The notes under the pieces: model-generated | Told to the model about the DNA's origin: nothing | Database searches by the model: none | The model's input: only the letters and a program-made list of their open reading frames with translations | DNA from: an uncultured Aquimarina sp. | GTDB lineage: Bacteria > Bacteroidota > Bacteroidia > Flavobacteriales > Flavobacteriaceae | Assembly (NCBI GenBank): GCA_947496705.1 | Contig: CANMDW010000003.1 | Coordinates: forward strand, 467,622 to 531,621 | Direction of reading: 5' to 3' | Length of the DNA stretch: 64,000 nucleotides | Translations under genes and position numbers: made by a program | Part shown: piece after piece, positions 26,998-35,050 of the stretch | Position numbering within the stretch: position 1 is the first letter of the stretch | Layout of the letters: each line of letters starts with the position of its first letter

Positions 26998-28902
26998 ATG
27001 AAAAAATTTCATCCGCTTTTAATCATATTAATGATCGGTGTGCTTTTTTTAAATGCCTGCAGCAATGACGATGACCGCCCCGCAAAAAGCAATGCCAAAC
27101 AGATCACCGGCTTTGTGTTTACAGCAGCCGATAATGATGCACTGTCTGAAGATGTAGTACTACAGATCGATCAGCAAAACCATACCATTTCGGGCGAATT
27201 GCCCTTTGGTACCGATCTTACCAGCCTTATACCCACTACTACAATTTCTGATAAAGCATCGATAACCCCTGAAAATAAAACTCCTCAGGATTTTACCAAT
27301 ACCGTGACCTATATGGTAACTGCTGAGGATGGTAGTTCACAAGAGTATAAGATAAGTGTAACGGTTCCTGCCATAAATACTGAGGCCAGGATCATCGATT
27401 TTGTATTTAAAACCGAAGATAATGCACTATTAACAGAAGATCTTGAAGCTGAAATAAACGATGAAGAAAAAACCATAACTGCCACTATTCCCTTTAGCGC
27501 AGATATCACTTCCCTGGTGCCTACCCTGGAAATTTCTGAAAATGCTACCGTAAGCCCGGAGAATAAAAAAGTACAGGATTTTGCAGGTCCCGTGACTTAT
27601 ACTGTAACTGCCGAAGATGGCACTACTCAGCAGTATACAACAAATATGAGTGCTGCCGCCGAACCTCAAACCGGGAAACAGCTCATCGGTTTAACTTTTA
27701 CCGCAATAGATAATAATGCATTGTCTGAAGATGTGATAGCTGTTGTTGAAGAAGACAATAAAAAGGTGCTAGCCGAAGTGCCTTTTGGCACCAATATCGC
27801 TGCTTTGATACCCGCCATAGAAGTTTCAACGTTGGCCACGATAAACCCCAAAAGCGGGCAAGTACAGGATTTTACCAATGTGGTTATCTATACGGTGACT
27901 GCCGAAGATGGCGGCACCCAGGAGTATGAGGTCTCGGTTGATTTTAAACCCAATACCGAAAAACAAATTATAAACTTTGCTTTTACCGCCTTCGATAATT
28001 CCTTACCTAAAGATATAACTGCCGAAATCGATGAAGACAATAAAACAATCACTGCCAAATTACCTTTTGGTACCAGCCTGGGTGCTCTGGTGCCAACCAT
28101 CGAAATATCAGCAGAAGCCACTGTAACTCCAGAAGATAAAGCTGCACAAGATTTTACAAGTCTGGTGAAGTATACGGTTACCGCAGAAGATGGCAGCACC
28201 CAGGAATATATGGTAAGTGTAACAGTTCCCGCTGTTAATAACGAGGCCAAGATCACTCAATTTGTGTTTCCTAAAAGAGAAAATAATACATTAAAACAGG
28301 ATGAAACAGCAACCATTAACGAAACTGAGAAAACAATTACATTAGAATTAGACTACTTTGCAGATATTGTTGCATTAAAACCATCGGTAATGATTTCAAA
28401 TAAAGCATCGATAACCCCTGAAAATGGAGCTCCCCAGGATTTTACAAATCCTGTTACCTATACGGTAACTGCTGAAGATGGCAGCCTTCAGGTATATACG
28501 GTAACAGTTACAGAACCCAAAGACAGAGAAGTCTTACTATTATTAAATAATGCAAATCCAGGAAGATTGGACTGGGATCTTAGCAAACCAATGACCGACT
28601 GGGAAGGAGTAACCGTGAATCCAGGATCAGGAAGAGTTACTGAGTTATTATTAGAAAACAAAGAATTAACCATCATTCCTTCCGAAATTGGAAACCTGAC
28701 AAATCTGGAACAATTATGGTTAAACGATAATTTATTAGAAAGCATTCCAAAAGAAATTGGAAGTCTGGAAAATATTGAAATCTTTATCATTACAAATAAC
28801 CCGGAGTTAAATGCCATTCCCCCGGAAGTTTGTGATCTAAAGGACAAGATCCTCGTTTTTTGTACTGATATAGATGAATGTAAGGGTAATTGTGCAGCGT
28901 AA
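26998..28902 (+). CDS. LRR lipoprotein 3 (five DUF5018-like domains)
   Basis: 634 residues. The signal ends in lipobox FLNA-Cys, then SNDDD. Five tandem DUF5018-like domains span about residues 30-500; each starts with a KQIxxFxF/EAKIxxFxF strand and ends with TYTVTAEDG. The linker NNANPGRLDWDL...DWEGV and only two to three LRRs follow, with a Cys-rich end (EVCDLKDKILVFCTDIDEC...NC). It is domain-rich and LRR-poor, the opposite of member 6. The reading frame stays open after its TAA, running into a decayed LRR copy in the same phase. Confidence 0.82.
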   Translation: MKKFHPLLIILMIGVLFLNACSNDDDRPAKSNAKQITGFVFTAADNDALSEDVVLQIDQQNHTISGELPFGTDLTSLIPTTTISDKASITPENKTPQDFTNTVTYMVTAEDGSSQEYKISVTVPAINTEARIIDFVFKTEDNALLTEDLEAEINDEEKTITATIPFSADITSLVPTLEISENATVSPENKKVQDFAGPVTYTVTAEDGTTQQYTTNMSAAAEPQTGKQLIGLTFTAIDNNALSEDVIAVVEEDNKKVLAEVPFGTNIAALIPAIEVSTLATINPKSGQVQDFTNVVIYTVTAEDGGTQEYEVSVDFKPNTEKQIINFAFTAFDNSLPKDITAEIDEDNKTITAKLPFGTSLGALVPTIEISAEATVTPEDKAAQDFTSLVKYTVTAEDGSTQEYMVSVTVPAVNNEAKITQFVFPKRENNTLKQDETATINETEKTITLELDYFADIVALKPSVMISNKASITPENGAPQDFTNPVTYTVTAEDGSLQVYTVTVTEPKDREVLLLLNNANPGRLDWDLSKPMTDWEGVTVNPGSGRVTELLLENKELTIIPSEIGNLTNLEQLWLNDNLLESIPKEIGSLENIEIFIITNNPELNAIPPEVCDLKDKILVFCTDIDECKGNCAA

Positions 28903-28920
28903 TTCTTAACACTCAAACCT

Positions 28921-29247
28921 CCAGCTGAGAACGGCTGGGGGCATGGGGTAGTTGTTGAAAATAGTGAAATTACTAAGCTTAATCTAACTGGTAAAAACAT
29001 TACAAACATTCCTGAAGAAATTGAAAACTTAACATCCTTAAAAATTATAGATTTATTTAATAATTCGATAACCTCCATTCCTAAAGAAATTGGAACTCTG
29101 GAAAATATTACGGTCTTTATCATTACTAATAACCCGAGGTTAACTAACATTCCCCAGGCAGTTTGCAATTTGAAAGACGGGTCTAATATTGGAGCTTTTT
29201 GTACTGATCTAGACGATTGTCCAAGTAAAGACCTTTGTGATATTTAA
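28921..29247 (+). pseudogene. Decayed 3' copy of an LRR lipoprotein gene
   Basis: After the stop of member 3 the same reading frame continues without interruption. From about 28924 it encodes an LRR tail: ENGWGHGVVVENSEITKLNL, then NIPEEIENLTSLKIIDLFNN, SIPKEIGTLENITVFIITNN, and a Cys-rich end (AVCNLKD...FCTDLDDCPSKDLC) to TAA at 29245. It has no start codon, lipobox or DUF5018 domain. The similarity to the end of member 3 (IFIITNNPELNAIPPEVCDLKD) shows a duplicated 3' end. It begins at a hairpin (CCTCCAGC/GCTGGGGG, 28918-28941) that looks like a former terminator without its T-run. Confidence 0.75.
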
Positions 29248-29587
29248 ATCATAAAAAATTAAATTAAGAGATTGGTGTGAGATCTTTTGTATGTATGTCT
29301 GCAATCACTCAAGTAATCTTTTAAATTATAGAAAATTCCGTTATTCCCTTTAGGGTTAAGGGTAAATAATGGGATTTTCTGTATTTTCTTTTTGACCCCT
29401 CCCGATAGCTATCGGGACTAAAGCCCGCCTGAATGACAAAGTCGGGCAGGGGAGAAGAAAATACTTTATATGGGTGATTGCGGACATACAGTCTTTTGTT
29501 TAGAACGATTTGAAAATCTAAAATAACCATCAAAAAAAGAAAATGATTCACAACGCGAATAGAAAACTTTATCCTAATAAGTTTCAA
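29248..29587. repeat. Spacer with dispersed hairpins, no gene
   Basis: Holds CCCGATAGCTATCGGGA (29400-29416), a perfect palindrome of the dispersed family also seen near 10345 and 37630. Arms AAGCCCGCC...GTCGGGCAGG follow at about 29421-29450. A 97-codon minus-strand frame crosses these repeats and translates them; it is not considered a gene. Confidence 0.5.
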
Positions 29588-29629
29588 AAGAGTCCCAAAT
29601 TTTTGATTTGTCAAGATTTTGGGACTCTT
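29588..29629 (+). promoter_or_regulatory. LRR-array palindrome, copy 3 (best conserved)
   Basis: AAGAGTCCCAAA...TTTGGGACTCTT, a perfect 12-bp stem with an inner TTGA...TCAA, ending 52 bp before the start codon of member 4. It is far (340 bp) from any upstream stop, so it is not simply the terminator of a preceding gene. Confidence 0.6.
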
Positions 29630-29681
29630 GTAAAGAAGTGTTTTTATACATTTCGGGCGCTAACTTAAAAATCTAAATAGT

Positions 29682-30320
29682 ATGCACAACACAATCAAAT
29701 TTTCCCTGGCAATAGTACTTATTTGCTGCCTGAACTCCTGTAGCACCAATGACGACCAAGAGCTGTTTGTAAACGATACACAAACCATAGATGCAAAGCA
29801 ATTCGATCTCAATACCGATCGGGAAGCTTTAATCGCACTTTATAATGCCAATCCAGACAATACACTCGACTGGGATCTGAGCGATCCTTCAGTAGAAAAC
29901 TGGACCGGAGTACAATTATTGAGAAACCGGGTAGCAGGATTATCGTTTCTGCGTAAAAATATAAGCACAATCCCTCCCGAAATTGGAAATCTGGATCAAT
30001 TAAGAACTTTATCATTTCTCAGTAATTCAATAATCGATCTCCCCGCCGAAATCGGAAACCTGTCAAAATTGATCAATCTGGATGTAAGTTTTAATGACCT
30101 AACTACAATTGCTCCGGAAATTGGAAATCTATCTGGTTTGAAATATTTATCCTTAAATAATAACGAATTACTCGAAATACCTGAAGAAATCGGTAATTTA
30201 ACTTCGTTGCGGTTTTTTCGTGTTAATCGAAACCCGCTCACTACTATCCCACAAAAGGTATGTGACCTGGAAAATACAGGAACCCGAATTCTTAAAGATG
30301 CTCGTGTGACCTGTAATTAG
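29682..30320 (+). CDS. LRR lipoprotein 4 (no DUF5018 domain)
   Basis: 212 residues, the shortest member. The signal ends in lipobox CLNS-Cys, then STNDDQ. It passes directly from a 30-residue spacer into the conserved linker ALYNANPDNTLDWDL...NWTGV. About six LRRs follow (IPPEIGNLDQLRTLSFLSNS and so on), ending KVCDLEN...VTCN. The signal and 5' leader resemble member 6, and both have the same miniature element at the stop codon. The TAG stop shares bases with the element's terminal repeat. Loss of the DUF5018 region suggests that domain is dispensable or modular. Confidence 0.82.
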   Translation: MHNTIKFSLAIVLICCLNSCSTNDDQELFVNDTQTIDAKQFDLNTDREALIALYNANPDNTLDWDLSDPSVENWTGVQLLRNRVAGLSFLRKNISTIPPEIGNLDQLRTLSFLSNSIIDLPAEIGNLSKLINLDVSFNDLTTIAPEIGNLSGLKYLSLNNNELLEIPEEIGNLTSLRFFRVNRNPLTTIPQKVCDLENTGTRILKDARVTCN

Positions 30321-30484
30321 TATCTGGCCGGAAATATATCACTATTAAATTTGTTTCTTTTTGCGCTATTTTTATTTTTTTTTATCGCCTGATGCTAAGG
30401 CATCTGCGTCAAAAAAGAAAATTAAAATCTCATCAAAAATAATTCAAATTATAAAAACCGCCTATTTCCGGCCAGATACTAATT
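30315..30484. mobile_element. Miniature inverted-repeat element A, full copy
   Basis: 170 bp with perfect 22-bp terminal inverted repeats (outermost part AATTAGTATCTGGCCGG), no coding capacity, and TA at both edges, as expected for TA-targeting IS630/Tc1-like families. The left end overlaps the stop codon of member 4. Related copies: left half at 34800-34865, and a 59-bp deletion derivative at 53236-53294. Confidence 0.7.
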
Positions 30485-30529
30485 AAACAGAAGATAAATC
30501 CTATCTGAGTTTATAAAAATTATACTTAC

Positions 30530-30563
30530 AAAAAAATCGATCCTTTCCGGGATCGATTTTTTT
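30530..30563 (+). terminator. Terminator after LRR lipoprotein 4
   Basis: AAAAAAATCGATCC-tttcc-GGGATCGATTTTTTT, a perfect 14-bp stem with T-run. The miniature element lies between it and the stop codon, so the terminator was probably closer to the gene before insertion. Confidence 0.8.
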
Positions 30564-30592
30564 ATTACGGGGGTGCTAAAAAACAACCAAAT

Positions 30593-30630
30593 ACGTCTCA
30601 ATATTTTGAAAATTCAAGTATCTGGGACGT
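30593..30630 (+). promoter_or_regulatory. LRR-array palindrome, copy 4
   Basis: ACGTCTCAATATTTTGA...TTCAAGTATCTGGGACGT, arms ACGTC/GACGT plus an inner TTGAAAATTCAA. It ends 56 bp before member 5. It follows a separate terminator, which argues for an upstream regulatory role. Confidence 0.6.
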
Positions 30631-30686
30631 TGAATTCTTAAGAAATAACCATCTTAGGAAGTTAGGAAATCTTAAAAAAAGCAATA

Positions 30687-32543
30687 ATGAGAACCTTATT
30701 TTTAATATTGATCATGGCATTGGTATGTGCCTGTAGTAATGATGATGACGAAAACAGCACTCCTCCCGGAAGTGATGCAAAGCAGATTACCAGCTTTATC
30801 TTTAAAGCCGAAGACAATAAAGGATTCACTCAAGATCTAGACGCTTCTGTCAATCAGGAAAATAAAACCATTACGACCACCATTCCCTTTAGTGCAGATA
30901 TTATGAAGCTCACCCCAGCAATACGTATCTCCGAAAAGGCAACCATAAAACCACAGAGTAATGTAGTGCAGAACTTTACCAATCCTGTTACTTATACGAT
31001 CACCGCCGAAAATGGTAGCACCCAAAAGTATACAGCAAATATTGTTGCTGCCGCAGGACCCGAAACCGGTAAGCAATTGATCAATTTTACCTTTACAGCA
31101 GCAGAGAATGAGGCCCTGTCTGAAGATGTGATCGCAGCTATAGACGAAGACAATAAAAAAGTACTTGCTGCCGTACCTTTTGGCACCAATATTACTGCAT
31201 TGATCCCCGCCATCGAGCTTTCTACCCTGGCAAGGGTTACACCCGAAAATAAAACTGCACAGGATTTTACCGATCCGGTAATCTATACCGTGACCGCCGA
31301 AGATGGTGGCACACAGGAGTATGAAGTCACAGTCGATTTTAAACCCAATACCGAAAAACGAATTATAAACTTTGTTTTTCTGGAGACGGATAATAACCCT
31401 GTTCTATCTGAAGATGTAACTGCCGAAATCGACGAAGACAATAAAAAAATCACCGCAAAATTGCCTTTTGGCACCGGGCTTACTAATTTGGTACCAACCA
31501 TTGCGATTTCAGAAAATGCCAGCATCGATCCTGCTAATGATGGGCAGGGGCAGGATTTTACCAGTCCTGTTACCTATACAGTAACGGCCGAAGACGGTAC
31601 CACTCAAGAATATGAAGTTACAGTGACCGCCCCCAATACTGAAGCCAAAATAATTAGTTTTTCATTTTTAATGAGCGATAATAATAGTGATGATTTTACA
31701 GCCTTGCTTAAAGATGAAGTAGCCACTATTGATGAAGAAAACAAGCTCATCACTGTTAAACTTCCATATATAGCTGATCTGTCTAACTTAAAACCTAACA
31801 TCACTATTTCTCAAGAAGCAGCTATAGCACCAGAAAATAATGTTGTTGTCGATTTTACAGATAATGTTATTTATACCGTAACTGCCGAAGATGGATCCAC
31901 ACAGGAGTATACTATATCGATTACCAAAAATGCTTCGCCAAGTCAAAGAGAGGTACTTATCTTAATACTAAACACAAATCCAAACAATACATTGGCCTGG
32001 GATCCTTTTGTAGAAGATCTTAACCAGTGGCAAGGTATAATAGCATCTAACCCAACACCCCCCGAAGTTAGTATGATACAGACACTTATTATCAGTAGCA
32101 AACAAATATCTTATCTGCCCAGGGAGATCGCCCATCTTATCAATTTAAACACCTTTATAGCTGAAAAGAACCGGCTAACAGAGCTTCCCGATGAAATAGG
32201 AGCCTTATCAGCGCTAAGAGAATTTTGGGTTACAGATAACAAACTATCAACTATTCCTAATACGATTGGAAACCTAAACAATTTAGAAGAATTATTACTA
32301 GAGTATAATGAGTTGAATTTAATTCCTAAAGAAATAGGAGGCATTAACAATCTAAAAAGTTTAAACCTTTCTAATAATTTGTTGACGACAGTTCCTGCAG
32401 AACTTGCAAACCTTTCTAACTTAGAATACTTATCATTATTGGATAATCGACTAACCTTAGACTCTATCCCTTTGGACGTTTGTGGTTTGGACGATGCTGA
32501 TACCGAAGTTATTACCGGTATCCCAGGGTGCGGGTCAAGTTAA
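30687..32543 (+). CDS. LRR lipoprotein 5 (four DUF5018-like domains)
   Basis: 618 residues. The signal ends in lipobox LVCA-Cys, then SNDDDE. Four DUF5018-like domains span about residues 30-410, each ending TYTVTAEDG-type. Domains 2 and 3 closely match domains 3 and 4 of member 3 (shared GKQLINFTFTA and TEKRIINFVF starts), suggesting block exchange. The linker LNTNPNNTLAWDP...NQWQGI and about six LRRs follow (LPREIAHLINLNTFIAEKN onward), ending DVCGLDDADTEVI...GCGSS. A terminator follows at 32588. Confidence 0.82.
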   Translation: MRTLFLILIMALVCACSNDDDENSTPPGSDAKQITSFIFKAEDNKGFTQDLDASVNQENKTITTTIPFSADIMKLTPAIRISEKATIKPQSNVVQNFTNPVTYTITAENGSTQKYTANIVAAAGPETGKQLINFTFTAAENEALSEDVIAAIDEDNKKVLAAVPFGTNITALIPAIELSTLARVTPENKTAQDFTDPVIYTVTAEDGGTQEYEVTVDFKPNTEKRIINFVFLETDNNPVLSEDVTAEIDEDNKKITAKLPFGTGLTNLVPTIAISENASIDPANDGQGQDFTSPVTYTVTAEDGTTQEYEVTVTAPNTEAKIISFSFLMSDNNSDDFTALLKDEVATIDEENKLITVKLPYIADLSNLKPNITISQEAAIAPENNVVVDFTDNVIYTVTAEDGSTQEYTISITKNASPSQREVLILILNTNPNNTLAWDPFVEDLNQWQGIIASNPTPPEVSMIQTLIISSKQISYLPREIAHLINLNTFIAEKNRLTELPDEIGALSALREFWVTDNKLSTIPNTIGNLNNLEELLLEYNELNLIPKEIGGINNLKSLNLSNNLLTTVPAELANLSNLEYLSLLDNRLTLDSIPLDVCGLDDADTEVITGIPGCGSS

Positions 32544-32587
32544 AAAAGCAAAATAAACTAATGACAAATCCCTTATTTTATATTGAT

Positions 32588-32616
32588 AAACCTCAACCTT
32601 ACTTCGGTTGGGGTTT
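32588..32616 (+). terminator. Terminator after LRR lipoprotein 5
   Basis: AAACCTCAACC-ttacttc-GGTTGGGGTTT, an 11-bp stem with one G-T/A-G type mismatch and a short T tail. Confidence 0.65.
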
Positions 32617-32686
32617 GTTGTTGATAACCATTTTAGAATTCATAAAAAGCAAAAGTTTACTTGATTTTCCTTCTAAAAAGGTCCTA

Positions 32687-32847
32687 ATACCATTTCCGAT
32701 GTAAATTTGCCCAAATAAAAAGCAGGAGTTTTTTGTTTAGACGAAAAAGAAAAATAAGGCATAGCCTTAGCTACGGCTTATTTTTATTTTGATGTATGGG
32801 CAAAAAAGAACAATTTTTAGTGTGTAAATTTACATCGGAAATGGTAT
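32687..32847. mobile_element. Miniature inverted-repeat element B
   Basis: 161 bp with perfect 22-bp terminal inverted repeats (left starts ATACCATTTCCGATG, right ends CATCGGAAATGGTAT), no coding capacity, and TA at both edges. The interior contains partly complementary AAAATAAGGC...GCCTTAG / GGCTTATTTTTATTTT stretches. It interrupts the array palindrome ahead of member 6: removing it with one TA rejoins GTCCTAA with TTGGGAC arms. Confidence 0.7.
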
Positions 32848-32878
32848 AAATTTCCAGGTTTTCAAGTTTTTGGGACTA
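32848..32878 (+). promoter_or_regulatory. LRR-array palindrome, copy 5 (split by element B)
   Basis: The right part (TTTCCAGGTTTTCAAG then TTTTTGGGACT) ends 52 bp before the start of member 6. The left arm, AAAAAGGTCCTAA, is at 32675-32687 on the far side of element B. Confidence 0.5.
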
Positions 32879-32930
32879 TTACCAAGAAATGCTTTTATAT
32901 ATTAACGCTATTGCTTAACATCCATACATC

Positions 32931-34805
32931 ATGCAAAAACCGGTTAAATTTCTTGCGGTAATACTCCTTTGTTGCCTGAGCTCCTGTAGCTCAGATGATA
33001 AGGCCAAGATTACCAGCTTTACATTTTTAAAAGAAAATAATCCAACATTACCAGAAGATTTTGATGCCTCTATAAATGAAACAGAAAAAACGATTACACT
33101 TAGGTTACCCTACACCAATGATAACGGTCGGCTTAAAGAGATTTTCTACTTAGAATCAGTAGACCTCGCAGCATTAACTCCATATATCGAAATTTCTAAC
33201 AATGCTTATATTACCACCAATACCAGAGATGTTCATGATTTTACCAAACCCGTGGTTTATAACGTGATCGAGAAAGATGGTAGAATTCAAAAATATACCG
33301 TTACCATCACTAAAGATCCTCCAACCGAAAGAGAAGTGTTGTTATTGATTTGGAAAGCAAGTAGTGGTATGTTTAATTTTCATTGGAAAATAAATAGTCC
33401 ATATACCTCCTGGAGGTATATAACAGTGAATAAATCGAAACAAATTACATCCCTTGATCTTAAATCATTACAAGTCGAGAATTTTATAGTTCCTCCGGAA
33501 ATCGGAAACCTGACAAATCTTACGTCTTTAGATCTGAGCAGCACAAAATTAATAAGCTTACCTGCGGAAATCGGAAACCTAAAAAATCTTACGTCCTTAG
33601 ATCTGAGCAGTACAAAATTAATAAGCTTACCTGCGGAAATCGGAAACCTAAAAAATCTTACGTCCTTAGATCTGGGCAGTACAAAATTAATACGTTTACC
33701 CCCGGAAATCGGAAACCTGGAAAAGCTTACGTCCTTAGATCTGCACAGTACAAAATTAATAAGCTTACCCCCAGAAATCGGAAACCTAAAAAATCTTACG
33801 TCCTTAGATTTACGTTTTATGAAACTGGAAAGCTTACCTGCAGAAATCGGAAACCTAAAAGAGCTTATATCACTGGATGTAAGCGGTACAAAATTAAAAA
33901 ACTTACCCCCGGAAATTGGAAACCTGACAAGGCTCACAGATTTGTTTTTAAGAGATAATTCTTTAAACGCTATCCCAAAAGAAATTGGAAACCTAAAAAA
34001 CCTTATATCATTGGATTTAGAAAATAACTCTTTAAACACTATCCCAAAAGAAATTGGAAACATCACAAGCCTCACAAATTTGTTTTTAAGAGATAATTCT
34101 TTAAACGCTATCCCAAAAGAAATTGGAAACCTAAAAAATCTTATATCATTGGATTTAGAAAATAACTCTTTAACCACTATTCCAAAAGAAATTGGAAACA
34201 TCACAAATCTGATGTCTTTGGATTTAAAAAATAACTCTTTAAAATCTATCCCAAAAGAAATTGGAAACCTGACAAGGATCACAAATTTGTTTTTAAGAGA
34301 TAATTCTTTAAACGCTATCCCAAAAGAAATTGGGAACATCACAAATCTGATGTCGTTGGATTTAAAAAATAACTCTTTAAAATCCATCCCAAAAGAAATT
34401 GGAAACCTAAAAGATCTTATATCATTGGATCTAAAAAATAACTCTTTAAACGCTATCCCAAAAGAAATTGATTCCCTGGATAATCTCACCTATTTGGATT
34501 TAAGTTATAATTCTTTAAGCACTATCCCAAAAGAAATTGGAAACCTGACAAGTCTCACCGGTTTATTTTTAAGAGATAATTCTTTAAACTATATCCCAAA
34601 AGAAATTGGAAACATCACAAATCTGATGTCTTTGGATTTAAAAAACAATTCTTTAACCACTATCCCAAAAGAAATTGGGAACTTAAGAAGTCTTAGGGTA
34701 TTAGATTTAAGAGGTAATCCTCTTACAACAATTTCACAAAAGTTATGTGACCAAACCAATAAAGGTACAGATATCAGGAAAAATCCTAGGGTGTTTTGTA
34801 ATTAG
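32931..34805 (+). CDS. LRR lipoprotein 6 with 18 near-identical repeats
   Basis: 624 residues. The signal ends in lipobox CLSS-Cys, then SSDDK. One DUF5018-like domain (about 25-125) has a longer loop and a degenerate end (VVYNVIEKDGRIQKY). A linker (LLIWKASSGMFNFHWKI...SWRYI) leads into 18 consecutive 23-residue LRRs, residues about 188-601, with no interruption. The first six have STKLISLP-type ends and the last twelve NNSLNAIPKEIGN-type ends. In the second block LFLRDNSL and LDLKNNSL repeats often alternate. It ends SQKLCDQTN...RVFCN. The uniformity implies recent expansion. The stop codon abuts a half copy of element A. Confidence 0.83.
   Translation: MQKPVKFLAVILLCCLSSCSSDDKAKITSFTFLKENNPTLPEDFDASINETEKTITLRLPYTNDNGRLKEIFYLESVDLAALTPYIEISNNAYITTNTRDVHDFTKPVVYNVIEKDGRIQKYTVTITKDPPTEREVLLLIWKASSGMFNFHWKINSPYTSWRYITVNKSKQITSLDLKSLQVENFIVPPEIGNLTNLTSLDLSSTKLISLPAEIGNLKNLTSLDLSSTKLISLPAEIGNLKNLTSLDLGSTKLIRLPPEIGNLEKLTSLDLHSTKLISLPPEIGNLKNLTSLDLRFMKLESLPAEIGNLKELISLDVSGTKLKNLPPEIGNLTRLTDLFLRDNSLNAIPKEIGNLKNLISLDLENNSLNTIPKEIGNITSLTNLFLRDNSLNAIPKEIGNLKNLISLDLENNSLTTIPKEIGNITNLMSLDLKNNSLKSIPKEIGNLTRITNLFLRDNSLNAIPKEIGNITNLMSLDLKNNSLKSIPKEIGNLKDLISLDLKNNSLNAIPKEIDSLDNLTYLDLSYNSLSTIPKEIGNLTSLTGLFLRDNSLNYIPKEIGNITNLMSLDLKNNSLTTIPKEIGNLRSLRVLDLRGNPLTTISQKLCDQTNKGTDIRKNPRVFCN
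33492..34733 (+). repeat. 18 x 69-bp coding tandem repeat array
   Basis: Exactly 18 units of 69 bp (1242 bp) encoding PxEIGN(L/I)xxLxxLxLxxxxLxxI. Adjacent units share long identical runs (for example AAAGAAATTGGAAACCT and GATAATTCTTTAAACGCTAT). A higher 138-bp period is partly visible in the second block. Such an array is prone to slippage and unequal recombination. Confidence 0.9.
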
Positions 34806-34865
34806 CATCTGATCGGAAATACATCATTATTAAATTTGTTTCTTTTTGCGCTATTTTTATTTGTT
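34800..34865. mobile_element. Miniature element A, left half only
   Basis: Starts AATTAGCATCTGATCGG at the stop codon of member 6 and matches the first ~66 bp of the full copy at 30315 (ATTAAATTTGTTTCTTTTTG identical). The right half is missing, replaced by unrelated sequence up to 34945. Confidence 0.7.
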
Positions 34866-34945
34866 GTTTATAACGATTCTAAAACCCATAAGGTAACTGC
34901 AAAATATAATCTCATTTCATTATTTCTCATTGTTGTATTCTTAAA

Positions 34946-34986
34946 AAAGTCTCAAATTATTGGGATTCTCAAGAATTTGGGACCCC
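34946..34986 (+). promoter_or_regulatory. LRR-array palindrome, copy 6
   Basis: AAAGTCTCAAATTATTGGGA...TCTCAAGAATTTGGGACC, a degenerate copy ending 64 bp before member 7. Confidence 0.5.
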
Positions 34987-35050
34987 TTAATTCTCTGAAA
35001 GAAGTATTTTTAGATAAATCTATTTTTGTTGTTTCCTAAAACCCATCCTT

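Noticed and set aside
29321..29614. Minus-strand 97-codon frame
   Set aside because: It crosses the dispersed CCCGATAGCTATCGGG palindrome and array palindrome 3 and has no recognisable domain.
33380..34489. Long minus-strand frame (369 codons) opposite LRR lipoprotein 6
   Set aside because: It is the antisense reading of the 69-bp repeats; the repeat period keeps the opposite frame open. It has no start context and its sequence is a simple mirror of the repeat.
33492..34733. Regularly spaced repeats resembling a CRISPR array
   Set aside because: The units are contiguous 69-bp coding LRR repeats with no unique spacers, and there are no cas genes.
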